From positions 1-62,855 of the forward strand of contig CAMLJM010000015.1 of the NCBI GenBank assembly GCA_946480475.1: a stretch of 62,855 nt of DNA, in the 5' to 3' direction. Made by a program: the position numbers and the translations under genes. This DNA comes from an uncultured Alphaproteobacteria bacterium (GTDB lineage Bacteria > Pseudomonadota > Alphaproteobacteria > Micavibrionales > Micavibrionaceae). Positions 1 through 6,989 of the stretch are shown one piece after another; the first letter of the stretch is position 1; every line of letters starts with the position of its first letter. Under the pieces are notes generated by a model that was not told where the DNA came from, ran no database searches, and was given only the letters and a program-made list of their open reading frames with translations.

Positions 1-705
1 GAGTTGGCTGTCTGTAACAAGCTGGCACGTTTCAAATCGCATGATTGCTTGCGGCATTTCGAGCAGGAAGGGGTTCTCCCCCCTGCCCTTACCATCATTA
101 ACGGGCAAGCAAAACTTCTGCTTTCTGATCTGAATATTCAAGTCAGTGAAGATGAACCGCTTTGGAAAGCCTTTGGCTATCACTTCGATAACGATCAAGA
201 ATCCGCTTATGATGCCATCCTGTCATTGACCGATGAGCAACTCGAAGCCTTCCTTGTGTTTCTGGAAGTCTGCGAATTCGGACAGGCTTTCGCGGACAGG
301 CTGGATACCCATGAGGGAAGTCTTTTCAATAAAATTGCTAAAGACCTCGCTGTGGATATGCGCGATTACTGGCGGCCTGATGAAGGGTTTTTGAAACGCC
401 GTAATAAAGTTCAGTTGCAGGCTTTGATGAACGAGTCAGGTGCATCTGCAAAGCTGGCGAGTGCTGCGGAATACAAGAAGGGTGAGTTGGTCAATAGTCT
501 GACCAAGTTTTTCCAGAGCGCAAAGAAATCTAAGAAGCCTACGGATAGCGACCGAAAAGCTAATGAATGGTTGCCGGAAGCCATGAGTTTTCCGGCAATC
601 GACCCTGACCGCAAGGATGAGCCGATGGAGTGCGAGGATTTCGAGGATGAGATTCTCGAAGAAGATGAATGCGCTTTTTCTGACGAGGAAGAAGATGCTG
701 CCTAA
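1..705 (+). CDS. parB: ParB-family partition protein, C-terminal part (gene continues from 61742)
   Basis: This is the last 234 codons of a 587-residue protein whose first 353 codons lie at 61742-62800. The reading frame is continuous across the circle junction, so there is no start codon here. The catalytic and DNA-binding motifs are in the N-terminal part. This half is mostly hydrophilic and helical and ends in a strongly acidic tail (residues DEEEDAA last). It is much longer than a typical 300-residue ParB, so the C-terminal half is an extension of unknown role. A strong terminator follows at 736-771. The family assignment rests on the N-terminal half. Confidence 0.85.
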   Translation, partial: ELAVCNKLARFKSHDCLRHFEQEGVLPPALTIINGQAKLLLSDLNIQVSEDEPLWKAFGYHFDNDQESAYDAILSLTDEQLEAFLVFLEVCEFGQAFADRLDTHEGSLFNKIAKDLAVDMRDYWRPDEGFLKRRNKVQLQALMNESGASAKLASAAEYKKGELVNSLTKFFQSAKKSKKPTDSDRKANEWLPEAMSFPAIDPDRKDEPMECEDFEDEILEEDECAFSDEEEDAA

Positions 706-735
706 TCTGGCATAGAACTAATCAAAACATTCTGC

Positions 736-771
736 AACCGCCTGGTCAAAGGAAGATCAGGCGGTTTTTTT
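736..771 (+). terminator. Rho-independent terminator after parB
   Basis: An inverted repeat CCGCCTG (738-744) and CAGGCGG (758-764), extended by A/T pairs on the outside, is followed directly by seven T residues. It lies 31 bases after the parB stop. Confidence 0.85.
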
Positions 772-800
772 AATGGATTTTGAAGTGCCGGGATGCGGAC

Positions 801-1040
801 GCCCCCTGAAAGGGGGCGATGTTTTGCTTTGCCCCCTTCGGGCCGGTTATCAAGACCCTCGCTTGCGCTCGCGCGTTGCGTTGATAGCCGGTCTCCCCAA
901 AATTTTTGTCGAAGAGAACAAAATTTTTGGGTGATCCCCCTCCGGCTATCAAGGCCGTGACAACCTCCCCCCGCTTTACAGGCCGCTTTGCGGCGCTTCT
1001 AGGGAAAGAAGCGCAACCCCATTTTTTAAGGAGCAAAGCC
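801..1040 (+). promoter_or_regulatory. Structured GC-rich leader upstream of ardC
   Basis: This 240-base non-coding leader is packed with hairpins. GCCCCCT-gaa-AGGGGGC is at 801-817 and a CCTTCGGG stem is near 831. Segment A (843-853, CCGGTTATCAA) can pair with B (881-891, TTGATAGCCGG). B can pair perfectly with C instead (942-952, CCGGCTATCAA). Between B and C lies a near-perfect 13-bp stem (897-909 with 918-930). GCCGC-ttt-GCGGC (982-994) and GCGCTTCT/AGAAGCGC (993-1000 with 1007-1014) follow, then a T-run and the AAGGAG ribosome site at 1028. The alternative A/B or B/C pairing resembles an attenuator. The parB leader shares its layout. Function is inferred. Confidence 0.5.
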
Positions 1041-1934
1041 ATGACCAACCGCGCAGACATTTATCAGACCGTGACCGACACCATCATTGCAGCGATTGAA
1101 AAGGGATTAGACGGCAAGTTTGAAATGCCGTGGCACCAGATTAACCGTATCCCGGAGAACGCAAAAACGGGCAATTGCTATCAGGGCATTAATGTACCCC
1201 TGCTCTGGGTTTATCAGATCAAGAAGGAGTACAGCCTTCCCGTATGGGCGACATACAAGCAATGGGCTGAAATGGGCGCACAGGTGAAACGTGGAGAAAA
1301 AGGCGCACCTGTCGTTTTTTACAAGACCTTTGAAATCGAATCCGAGGATGAAAAGGATGACCCGCAAACCCGCATTTTTGCCCGTCATTCCATCGTATTC
1401 AATGCCGCGCAGGTAGAGGGTTATGAAGGCACAGCCAGTGCAGAAGCCCCCTCCCCCGCCCTGATTGAGAACATCGAAAGTGCAGACAGGCTTGCACAAG
1501 AAAGCGGCGCAGATATTCGACATGGCAGCGATCAGGCTTATTACGTGCCCGCGCATGATTACATCATGATGCCCGCGCGTGAAAAATTCCGAGACACGAC
1601 AACCAGCACAGCGACTGAAAATTATTACAGCACCCTCTTTCACGAACTGACCCACTGGACGGGGGCGAAACACCGTCTCGACCGCTTGCGCCAAGATAAA
1701 TTTGGCAGTCAGGATTACGCTTTCGAGGAACTGGTAGCAGAGTTGGGGGCTGCTATGTGCTGCGCCTCAACAGGTGTTACCTCATCACCCCGCGAAGATC
1801 ACGCCCGTTATATCGAGAACTGGCTTCACGCTCTTAAAAGTGACAAGCGCTTTATTTTTACCGCTTCATCACAGGCGCAAAAGGCTGTCGATTTTCTGTT
1901 TTCCCCGCAACAGGCACAAGCACGCGCCGCCTGA
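1041..1934 (+). CDS. ardC: ArdC-like anti-restriction protein (DUF1738 plus zincin domain)
   Basis: The 297-residue protein has the two-domain layout of ArdC. An N-terminal DUF1738 single-strand DNA-binding domain (about 1-130, with PWHQINRIP and the NxxxYxGINVPLLW block) is followed by a metallopeptidase-like domain. HELTH at residues 201-205 gives the zinc ligands and catalytic Glu, and EELVAELGA near 229 supplies the third ligand. Known family members are delivered with or expressed early from conjugating plasmids and protect the entering DNA from restriction. The start at 1041 follows AAGGAG; an upstream in-frame TTG at 906 lies inside the structured leader and is unlikely. A hairpin at 1948-1984 separates it from the next gene. 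Family call is firm; the anti-restriction role is from family knowledge. Confidence 0.88.
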   Translation: MTNRADIYQTVTDTIIAAIEKGLDGKFEMPWHQINRIPENAKTGNCYQGINVPLLWVYQIKKEYSLPVWATYKQWAEMGAQVKRGEKGAPVVFYKTFEIESEDEKDDPQTRIFARHSIVFNAAQVEGYEGTASAEAPSPALIENIESADRLAQESGADIRHGSDQAYYVPAHDYIMMPAREKFRDTTTSTATENYYSTLFHELTHWTGAKHRLDRLRQDKFGSQDYAFEELVAELGAAMCCASTGVTSSPREDHARYIENWLHALKSDKRFIFTASSQAQKAVDFLFSPQQAQARAA

Positions 1935-1947
1935 TCCACCAGAAACA

Positions 1948-1984
1948 AAAGCAAGAGCCGGTCAGTGTCACTTGCTCTTGCTTT
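1948..1984 (+). terminator. Intercistronic hairpin after ardC
   Basis: AAAGCAAGAGC (1948-1958) and GCTCTTGCTTT (1974-1984) form a perfect 11-bp stem with a 15-base loop, followed by CTTGCTC rather than a clean T-run. It may be a partial terminator or an RNA-stabilising hairpin between ardC and the gene at 2011. Confidence 0.5.
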
Positions 1985-2010
1985 CTTGCTCACATCATAA
2001 GGAAATCACC

Positions 2011-2454
2011 ATGCAAAATTTAGAAACCCCTCCCCTGCAACCTTGCAGCCTGCTCTGGGATGAAGGCGCGTTAATAGATACAAGAGCAAATGAGTTTCTT
2101 GAATCAGGTCTCGCGCATACAGAAAGCGAAGCTCATGAAATGGCTTCGCTTGACCATGAATGTCTGGAATGGGAGTTCGAGGATTTTTTAGAACATCTCG
2201 ATAGTTTTCTTGAGCGCATCTCCCCTGCCCGCCTGTACCATATAGAAGGGCGTAATCTCGGCTGGCGGCATCGCTCGGGGTATCTTGATATCAAAGCCCC
2301 TGATGCGCGTTTCTTTGCCCAGAACGTCTTTCCCAAAACAGAGTGGCGGCTTCAAGGATATTTTCAGCCGCAGACTCTCACTTTAGAAATCCATCTCTAT
2401 CATCATGATGCTCCGACTGGCGAGTTATACATAATCACGAGAGGTGGCGGGTAA
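2011..2454 (+). CDS. Conserved-looking plasmid protein of unknown function, 147 aa
   Basis: I do not recognise the family. The product is soluble, acidic in its first half (LEWEFEDFLEHLDSFLERI near 50-70) and richer in aromatic residues and beta strand later (LYHIEGRNLGWRH, WRLQGYFQP). There is no signal peptide or membrane segment. The ATG at 2011 is preceded by ATAAGGAAA at proper spacing. Longer in-frame extensions upstream overlap the end of ardC and have no ribosome site. Its place directly after ardC and before the ParA locus suggests a plasmid-backbone gene, probably in the ardC transcript if the 1948-1984 hairpin is leaky. Confidence 0.6.
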   Translation: MQNLETPPLQPCSLLWDEGALIDTRANEFLESGLAHTESEAHEMASLDHECLEWEFEDFLEHLDSFLERISPARLYHIEGRNLGWRHRSGYLDIKAPDARFFAQNVFPKTEWRLQGYFQPQTLTLEIHLYHHDAPTGELYIITRGGG

Positions 2455-2458
2455 AGGA

Positions 2459-2512
2459 ATAGCGATAGGCGCCCCTCGTCGTTCCGCCTCGGGGGGGTGC
2501 GCCTATCGCTAT
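2459..2512. repeat. Long perfect inverted repeat before the ParA centromere region
   Basis: ATAGCGATAGGCGC (2459-2472) and its exact complement (2499-2512) form a 14-bp stem around a 26-base loop containing a G-run. No T-run follows, so it is not a standard terminator. It lies four bases after a stop codon and immediately before the TCTACA repeats. Confidence 0.6.
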
Positions 2513-2531
2513 AAGTCTATCGGGTCGGTTG

Positions 2532-2776
2532 TGTAGAAACTATCTACATAGAATCAATCTATCATCTACATTCAATATTGAATCTATAATCTATGTAGAT
2601 GGATTATAGATTGTGTCTGTCTTGTTTATTTATGGTCTCTACATAACCTGTAGTTACATACTTTATGTTCTCTGCATGATTTGTAGATTGGGTATTGATC
2701 GTATGCAGAAATCATCCTAGAATCTTTTTTGTAGTGATCATCACTGCTTCAACATCGTATCTACATTCTATCTACA
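2532..2776. promoter_or_regulatory. TCTACA repeat cluster: candidate centromere/operator for ParA locus
   Basis: At least eight copies of TCTACA or its complement TGTAGA lie in this AT-rich stretch. They start at 2532 (-), 2543 (+), 2565 (+), 2594 (-), 2638 (+), 2682 (-), 2760 (+) and 2771 (+). Larger dyads are built from them: ATCTACATAG (2542-2551) with CTATGTAGAT (2591-2600), ATCTATAATC (2582-2591) with GATTATAGAT (2602-2611), and TTCAATATTGAA at 2571-2582. Repeats just upstream of parA are the usual site bound by the small partner protein, serving both as centromere and repressor site. The role is inferred from position. Confidence 0.6.
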
Positions 2777-2796
2777 TCACATCCATAGAGGCCAGA

Positions 2797-3543
2797 ATGT
2801 CAGCAAAAACGCCAGTTATTGCCTTTGTTTCCCCGAAAGGCGGGGTTGGTAAAACAACCGCCGCCCTTACGCTTGCCGCTGAGTTATCGCACCAGATGGA
2901 GCGGGCGGTGACCATTATCGATGCCGACCCTAACCGTCCTTTCAAACGCTGGGTGGATCTTGGCAACTGCCCGAAACTTATCAATGTCGTTCTCGATGAT
3001 GATGAAACCACCATCCTCGATAATATCGAACGCGCCAAAGAGATTTCCCGCGCGGTCATCATCGATCTCGAAGGTACCAAGAACGTCCGCGTGACTTACG
3101 CCGTCAGCAAAGCCGATCTCGTGATTATCCCGATGGGTGGCTCTGCGCTCGAAGCTAATGAGGCCGGGGAGGCGATCAAGCTCATTCGCCAGGTCGAGCG
3201 CGGCTTTAACCGCAAAATCCCCTATGTCATCCTCTTCACCAAAATCCCGGCAGCCATTGTCTCACGCAACTTTAGCGATATCGCCCGTCAGTTGACACAA
3301 AACGGCATACCCACACTCTGTACGCGCCTGATTGACCGTGAAGCCTACCGCACCATGTTTGCGCTCGGAAAAACCCTGCACGATCTTAATGACCGCGAAG
3401 TAGGGGGCCTTGCCAAGGCGCGCGAGGATTCCTACGCGCTGGCCGAAGCTATCGTCGCCCAGATCAACCAGACACGTCACTCACAAGCCTCAGGGCAGCA
3501 GAATTCCCAAGAGCCTGCTCGTTCTGATGTTGCTGCAGCATAG
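2797..3543 (+). CDS. parA: ParA-family partition ATPase
   Basis: The 248-residue protein is a MinD/ParA-type ATPase. The deviant Walker A motif PKGGVGKTT is near residues 10-18, the motif around IIDADPNRPFKRW near 45-57, and a Walker B-like VIIDLEG near 85-91. It lacks the N-terminal helix-turn-helix of large ParA proteins, so it is the short type (VirC1/ParF-like), in which the partner protein does the DNA binding. The ATG at 2797 follows AGAGGCC; the longer in-frame extension to 2695 lies inside the repeat cluster and is rejected. It forms an operon with the gene at 3555, 11 bases downstream. Confidence 0.9.
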   Translation: MSAKTPVIAFVSPKGGVGKTTAALTLAAELSHQMERAVTIIDADPNRPFKRWVDLGNCPKLINVVLDDDETTILDNIERAKEISRAVIIDLEGTKNVRVTYAVSKADLVIIPMGGSALEANEAGEAIKLIRQVERGFNRKIPYVILFTKIPAAIVSRNFSDIARQLTQNGIPTLCTRLIDREAYRTMFALGKTLHDLNDREVGGLAKAREDSYALAEAIVAQINQTRHSQASGQQNSQEPARSDVAAA

Positions 3544-3554
3544 GAGATATCATT

Positions 3555-3947
3555 ATGACATCTGATAACACAACCGCCACCGCTCTTCGCCCCAAGCTCA
3601 ATTTTGCTTTCGATGATGACGTTCCGGAAACTCCGGAAGCTGTTGTCGCCAAAGTGGAAGAGATTAGCGAGAAAACGGGTTTTACGGCCCGTCCAGCGCG
3701 TTCTCCTCAGAAGGCTAAAAATGTACCTGAACCTAAATCAAACGCATCAGCGGCCAAAAATCGCCGCCGCTGGACGGGTCTGACAAGACCTGAAGCATTT
3801 AACACCAAATTGCGTGAAGGTTATCATCAGCGCATCATCGCGCTCGCTGATCTTGCCTCCGAACGCGAAGGCCGCATGGTGACACTGGCCGAGATCATCG
3901 AGCGCGCCACAGAACTTCTCGAAGCAGACATGAAACAGGCAGGGTAG
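3555..3947 (+). CDS. Small ParA partner, probable DNA-binding partition protein
   Basis: The 130-residue protein has a disordered, Pro/Lys-rich N-terminal half and a compact C-terminal part from about residue 72 (RRRWTGLTRPEAFNTKLREG onward) with two predicted helices (HQRIIALADLASEREG, TLAEIIERATELLEADMK). This fits a ribbon-helix-helix-like partner that stimulates a short ParA ATPase and binds the centromere. TAGGAGATATC upstream is a good ribosome site. It directly follows parA and is followed at once by the gene at 3952. The DNA-binding fold is inferred from size, charge and position. Confidence 0.6.
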   Translation: MTSDNTTATALRPKLNFAFDDDVPETPEAVVAKVEEISEKTGFTARPARSPQKAKNVPEPKSNASAAKNRRRWTGLTRPEAFNTKLREGYHQRIIALADLASEREGRMVTLAEIIERATELLEADMKQAG

Positions 3948-3951
3948 GGCC

Positions 3952-4569
3952 TTGAACGAAGCTTACCGTGCATGGTTTGGTCGTGGATTGGCAGGGTGGA
4001 TAACCCTGCCAATCCTTTTTCTGATCGTTTTGCTGGCACTTGCGGCCCAAATGGCAGGGAATGACGAGCTGGTGCAGGGCCTGGCAGCGGCCTGTGACCT
4101 TGTAGGGGTTTGTCTGGTCGCAGCCGATCTCTGGAATGTTTATGGCAAGCATAAGGTCGATACACCCTGGAAAAGACTTACCAATTATTTTTCAGATTTT
4201 CCGCTCCGGCAGCGCCCCAGAAATGCAGTTGTGAACGTTGAAACAGGACGTCTTACGCTGACAGGCCAAGGTGTCAGGATGAGGGTAGGGATTGCACCGG
4301 GAGCAACGCTGGAGCAGAAGGTGGATTTTCTCATGCGGCGCTTCGGCGAGACGGAAGAGGCACTCCACAATCTCAATCAGAATCTTGATGCGGCCGCGCG
4401 TCGTCTTTCCGGTGATATTGAGGCTGTATGTGCTGAACTGCAGGGCCATCAGTCACAAACCACGGCAAGACTGCGCGAGATTGAAATAGGCGATTTGTTC
4501 CTGGCACCCTTGGGCCTGCTTTATGTAGCCGTAGGGGCGGGCTTGAGTATGATCTCTTCCTTCTTCTGA
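3952..4569 (+). CDS. Membrane protein with central coiled coil, unknown function
   Basis: I do not recognise the family. The 205-residue product has a hydrophobic segment at about 13-35 (GWITLPILFLIVLLALAAQ), a second one near 45-60, a heptad-rich region at about 118-165 (ETEEALHNLNQNLDAAARRL) and a C-terminal hydrophobic segment. It is probably an inner-membrane protein with a coiled-coil loop. The TTG start at 3952 is five bases after the previous stop and follows AGGGTAGGG. Translational coupling to the ParA operon suggests a plasmid-maintenance role, but nothing in the sequence proves it. Confidence 0.6.
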   Translation: MNEAYRAWFGRGLAGWITLPILFLIVLLALAAQMAGNDELVQGLAAACDLVGVCLVAADLWNVYGKHKVDTPWKRLTNYFSDFPLRQRPRNAVVNVETGRLTLTGQGVRMRVGIAPGATLEQKVDFLMRRFGETEEALHNLNQNLDAAARRLSGDIEAVCAELQGHQSQTTARLREIEIGDLFLAPLGLLYVAVGAGLSMISSFF

Positions 4570-4794
4570 TCGGCGTGCCGGGATGTTCATCCCGTCAGGC
4601 TCTATGCCGCTAGGCTCACTTGTGTTCGCCAAGCTGCACCGAACCCCGTCGCAGCCGGGTTTCGGCCCATGCGGGTCACGATCCTTCACGCGGTTTTTTA
4701 AAAATCAGCGCGCAAATCACAGTTGAGATGATTTGCTTATAATTTTTCAGAGTCGCTGTCAATTCCATTAAGTAACTGTATTCACAGGAAAATT
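4570..4794. other. Non-coding stretch upstream of parS
   Basis: I find no convincing gene here. A small GGGATGttCATCCC hairpin lies near 4580, followed by GC-rich sequence to about 4690 and then an AT-rich tract. It may hold the transcript end of the ParA operon, but no T-run terminator is evident. Confidence 0.4.
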
Positions 4795-4810
4795 TGTTTC
4801 ACGTGAAACG
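4795..4810. promoter_or_regulatory. parS site (ParB binding)
   Basis: TGTTTCACGTGAAACG matches the canonical bacterial parS TGTTTCACGTGAAACA at 15 of 16 positions, including the whole central palindrome. It is the only copy I noticed. It is about 4.8 kb clockwise of the parB junction and could be bound by the plasmid ParB, the host chromosomal ParB, or both. Confidence 0.85.
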
Positions 4811-4860
4811 ATTCGCCAAGGAGACTTTTCCATCAGGCGATAGGGGCTGCATGTCAGGAT

Positions 4861-5128
4861 ACGCGCCTTAAAAAACTCCCGCACAATTCCTCAAAGGCAG
4901 ATCGTTCCTAAGGGCTTCGCCCTCGCGCGGTCAAGGGTAAAGGCGCTGACGCTTCCGGATGACCTGACAATTTTCCCCTTGCCCGCGTAAGAACGCGGGC
5001 AATTCCTCGCGCGCGCTGGCGCTCCAAAATTCTCAGGCCATCCGCCCTTAAGACCTTGCTACCCCACCCTCGGCGGGAGCCAAGGGTGCATGACGCACCC
5101 GTTAATTGATTTTTTTAAAGGAAACAAA
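4861..5128 (+). promoter_or_regulatory. Structured GC-rich leader upstream of the gene at 5129
   Basis: This is the third long hairpin-rich leader on the plasmid. It holds AGGGC-ttc-GCCCT (4911-4923), a perfect 8-bp stem GCCCGCGT/ACGCGGGC (4981-4988 with 4993-5000), and GGGTGC-atgac-GCACCC (5084-5100). A T7 run follows at 5110-5116, then AAAGGAAAC just before the ATG. A hairpin followed by a T-run and then a ribosome site is the pattern of an attenuator. It resembles the ardC and parB leaders in arrangement more than in base sequence. Confidence 0.4.
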
Positions 5129-5359
5129 ATGAACACCGCACTTCACATGAGCCAATCAAACCCGCAACTCAGCATCATCCCGCAGCCCAAAGGCCGCTAC
5201 GCCGTCCGCTTTCAGAAAACCGAACGGTTCAGTGTTGAAGTGCTGGCCCGCAATCCCGATGAAGCCTGTACCGAAGCCATCCGCGCCCTGCAACACAATC
5301 AAGGCAAAGTCAGGCTTCTGGATGCTTCCCTCGATTACTTCACCACCGAAACACTCTGA
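5129..5359 (+). CDS. Small plasmid protein of unknown function, 76 aa
   Basis: I do not recognise the family. The product is soluble, with a short beta-rich part (RYAVRFQKTERFSVEVLA) and a helix (PDEACTEAIRALQHNQG). The ATG at 5129 follows AAAGGAAAC at good spacing. An in-frame ATG at 5090 falls inside a hairpin loop of the leader and has no ribosome site. It begins a run of three genes (5129, 5400, 5799) closely spaced on the same strand. Confidence 0.55.
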   Translation: MNTALHMSQSNPQLSIIPQPKGRYAVRFQKTERFSVEVLARNPDEACTEAIRALQHNQGKVRLLDASLDYFTTETL

Positions 5360-5399
5360 AAAAACCAACACACACCCTTAACAGCAGGAAAGAAACATC

Positions 5400-5783
5400 A
5401 TGTCTGAATTTACTCTCACACCCAAAGCCGCCAGCATCAAAGCAACCCTGAACAGCTTCACCGGCACTGAAAACTGGTATAAACACCAGCTATTCCGGCA
5501 ATATCTCTACACAGACGGCGTTCAGTATCTCGCAAAAGAGGCGGAATGCTACTGGCTGCTCGATAGAATTTTTGCACTCCAGTATGAAAACCCGCATATC
5601 AGCGCCGAACCCTTCCAGTCATGGGTCTTGAACATCAATCCCGATCATTCCGCGCAGCTCATCTGCGAAGACGGCAATTATCAAGAGCTTCATAAAGAAA
5701 CCATCGCCTATACGGACTTTCCGCTGCCAACCATCGGATTCTTCCTGATTGACCGCGTTTTGCTTCTGCCGAGCGAATACTAG
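5400..5783 (+). CDS. DUF6876-like plasmid protein
   Basis: The 127-residue product looks like the DUF6876 family of small plasmid and phage-associated proteins. It has the block YTDGVQYLAKEAECYWLLDRIFALQ at about 36-60 (only part quoted as the key region) and a later FPLPTIGFFLIDRVLLLPSEY-type end. No enzymatic role is known for the family. The ATG at 5400 follows CAGGAAAGAAAC. It sits 40 bases after the gene at 5129 and 15 before the TOPRIM gene, probably in one operon. The family name is from memory and was not searched. Confidence 0.55.
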   Translation: MSEFTLTPKAASIKATLNSFTGTENWYKHQLFRQYLYTDGVQYLAKEAECYWLLDRIFALQYENPHISAEPFQSWVLNINPDHSAQLICEDGNYQELHKETIAYTDFPLPTIGFFLIDRVLLLPSEY

Positions 5784-5798
5784 GGAAAGGGGATGATT

Positions 5799-6710
5799 AT
5801 GCAAAAATATGATTTCGCTCACTTCAAGCAATCCATCAACTTAAGCCAGTACGCGGCAGCAAAGGGTTATGAACTGGCGTCAAAAAAATCGACCAGATCA
5901 TCTCTCGTCATGCGTCATGCAAACGGTGATAAAATCATCATTTCTAAAAAAGGCGCGAACTGGGTCTATTTTTCCGTTCATGACGATACAGATAACGGCA
6001 CCATTCTCGATTTTATCGAAAAGCGCACAGGTCAAAACCTTTCTGAAATCGGCGAAGAACTTGCGGCATGGTCAGGAGGCAGTGCAGCGACCACTTACAC
6101 CGCCCCTGAAATTCACGAGCAAACCCACGACCCCGAGCGCATCAAGTGGATTTATCAATGGCTTAAGCCGATTGGCACGCATCCCTATCTGACAGAAACC
6201 CGCAAAATCCCGCTCTTTATCCTGAGACATCACCGTTTTAGAGGTCAGATTTTTGAAGATCGTTACGGAAACGCGGTGTTTGCTCACAGAAACACAGCGG
6301 GCCTTTGCGGGCTTGAGCTTAAAAACCATGATAAGGGGGTGTTTCTAGGTGGCAGTGAAAAGGCCCTGTGGCTGGGCAATATCGAAGCAGGTGACCGGGT
6401 TTTGACCCTGGCAGAAGCCCCCATCGATGCTTTAAGCCATTTTACCCTCTTCAGACCACAACACACTGCATACGGCGCAGTTTCTGGCAGCATCCGGGAA
6501 AAGCAGCTCGATTATCTGCTGCAGGTTATTCAGAAAATGCCACAGCTTGAAACCATCATTCTGGCTGTCGATCATGACGAAGGCGGGGAGAAAATCGCCT
6601 GCAAAATTGAAAACTACCTGAAAGGGATATTTACCGGGGAGATCATCAGACATATCCCCGAAGTTAAAGGCATGGACTGGAATGATGTCCTTAAAAGTAA
6701 ATCAGGCTAG
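5799..6710 (+). CDS. TOPRIM-domain (DUF3991-like) primase-type protein
   Basis: The N-terminal part (about 1-90) resembles the non-catalytic domain of plasmid primase-like proteins (LSQYAAAKGYEL, DNGTILDFIEKRTGQNLSEI). The C-terminal part is a TOPRIM domain: a conserved Glu in LTLAEAPIDALSH near 207 and the acidic motif AVDHDEGGEKIA near 255. Such proteins are thought to act on DNA during plasmid replication or transfer. The start at 5799 has AAAGGGG six bases upstream; an ATG at 5793 would abut the ribosome site. A strong terminator follows at 6734-6766. Confidence 0.75.
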   Translation: MQKYDFAHFKQSINLSQYAAAKGYELASKKSTRSSLVMRHANGDKIIISKKGANWVYFSVHDDTDNGTILDFIEKRTGQNLSEIGEELAAWSGGSAATTYTAPEIHEQTHDPERIKWIYQWLKPIGTHPYLTETRKIPLFILRHHRFRGQIFEDRYGNAVFAHRNTAGLCGLELKNHDKGVFLGGSEKALWLGNIEAGDRVLTLAEAPIDALSHFTLFRPQHTAYGAVSGSIREKQLDYLLQVIQKMPQLETIILAVDHDEGGEKIACKIENYLKGIFTGEIIRHIPEVKGMDWNDVLKSKSG

Positions 6711-6733
6711 AATGAAAACGCTCACGAATTACG

Positions 6734-6766
6734 AAAGCCACTGGCAGCTTGTCAGTGGCTTTTTAT
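6734..6766. terminator. Terminator after the TOPRIM gene
   Basis: AAAGCCACTG (6734-6743) and CAGTGGCTTT (6753-6762) form a perfect 10-bp stem, and the T-run continues to 6766. It closes the 5129-6710 transcript. Confidence 0.8.
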
Positions 6767-6989
6767 CATGGGAAATATTCTTTAAGCAGGCCCTAAAAGG
6801 AAACGGCAGGAGAGTAAAAAGGCAGACAGAGGGAAGAGGGGGCGTGGAAACAAGATAAAAGATATAACTTTTAGTTATGCTATGGGGCTGTTTTTTCTCG
6901 TTATTTCGCAACTTCTAGCGTCTACGAAAAAGTTCCTAAAAGTTTTAACTTGAAGGCATTCACGACTTCAAAAAAGGAATACCTTTAAG
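6767..6989. other. Upstream region of relaxase, candidate oriT
   Basis: This 223-base non-coding region has a purine-rich tract (6800-6860), a small dyad ATAACT-ttt-AGTTAT (6864-6878), and a second AT-rich stretch before the relaxase ribosome site AAAAAAGGAA. Relaxase genes of this type often lie beside their nick site, so this is one candidate origin of transfer. I do not recognise a nick consensus in it. Confidence 0.3.

Noticed and set aside
1..55. 55-base direct repeat at both ends as a mobile-element terminal repeat
   Set aside because: It is identical, lies exactly at the ends and the ParB frame continues through it, so it is the closure overlap of a circular contig.
906..1040. Longer ArdC starting at the TTG at 906
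   Set aside because: The added 45 residues come from the hairpin-rich leader, and the ATG at 1041 has an ideal AAGGAG site.
770..1060. 96-residue minus-strand ORF over the ardC leader
   Set aside because: It is an open frame of the hairpin region with no ribosome site and basic, low-quality composition.
2695..2796. ParA with a 34-residue N-terminal extension
   Set aside because: The extension is translated from the TCTACA repeat cluster and the ATG at 2797 has a ribosome site.
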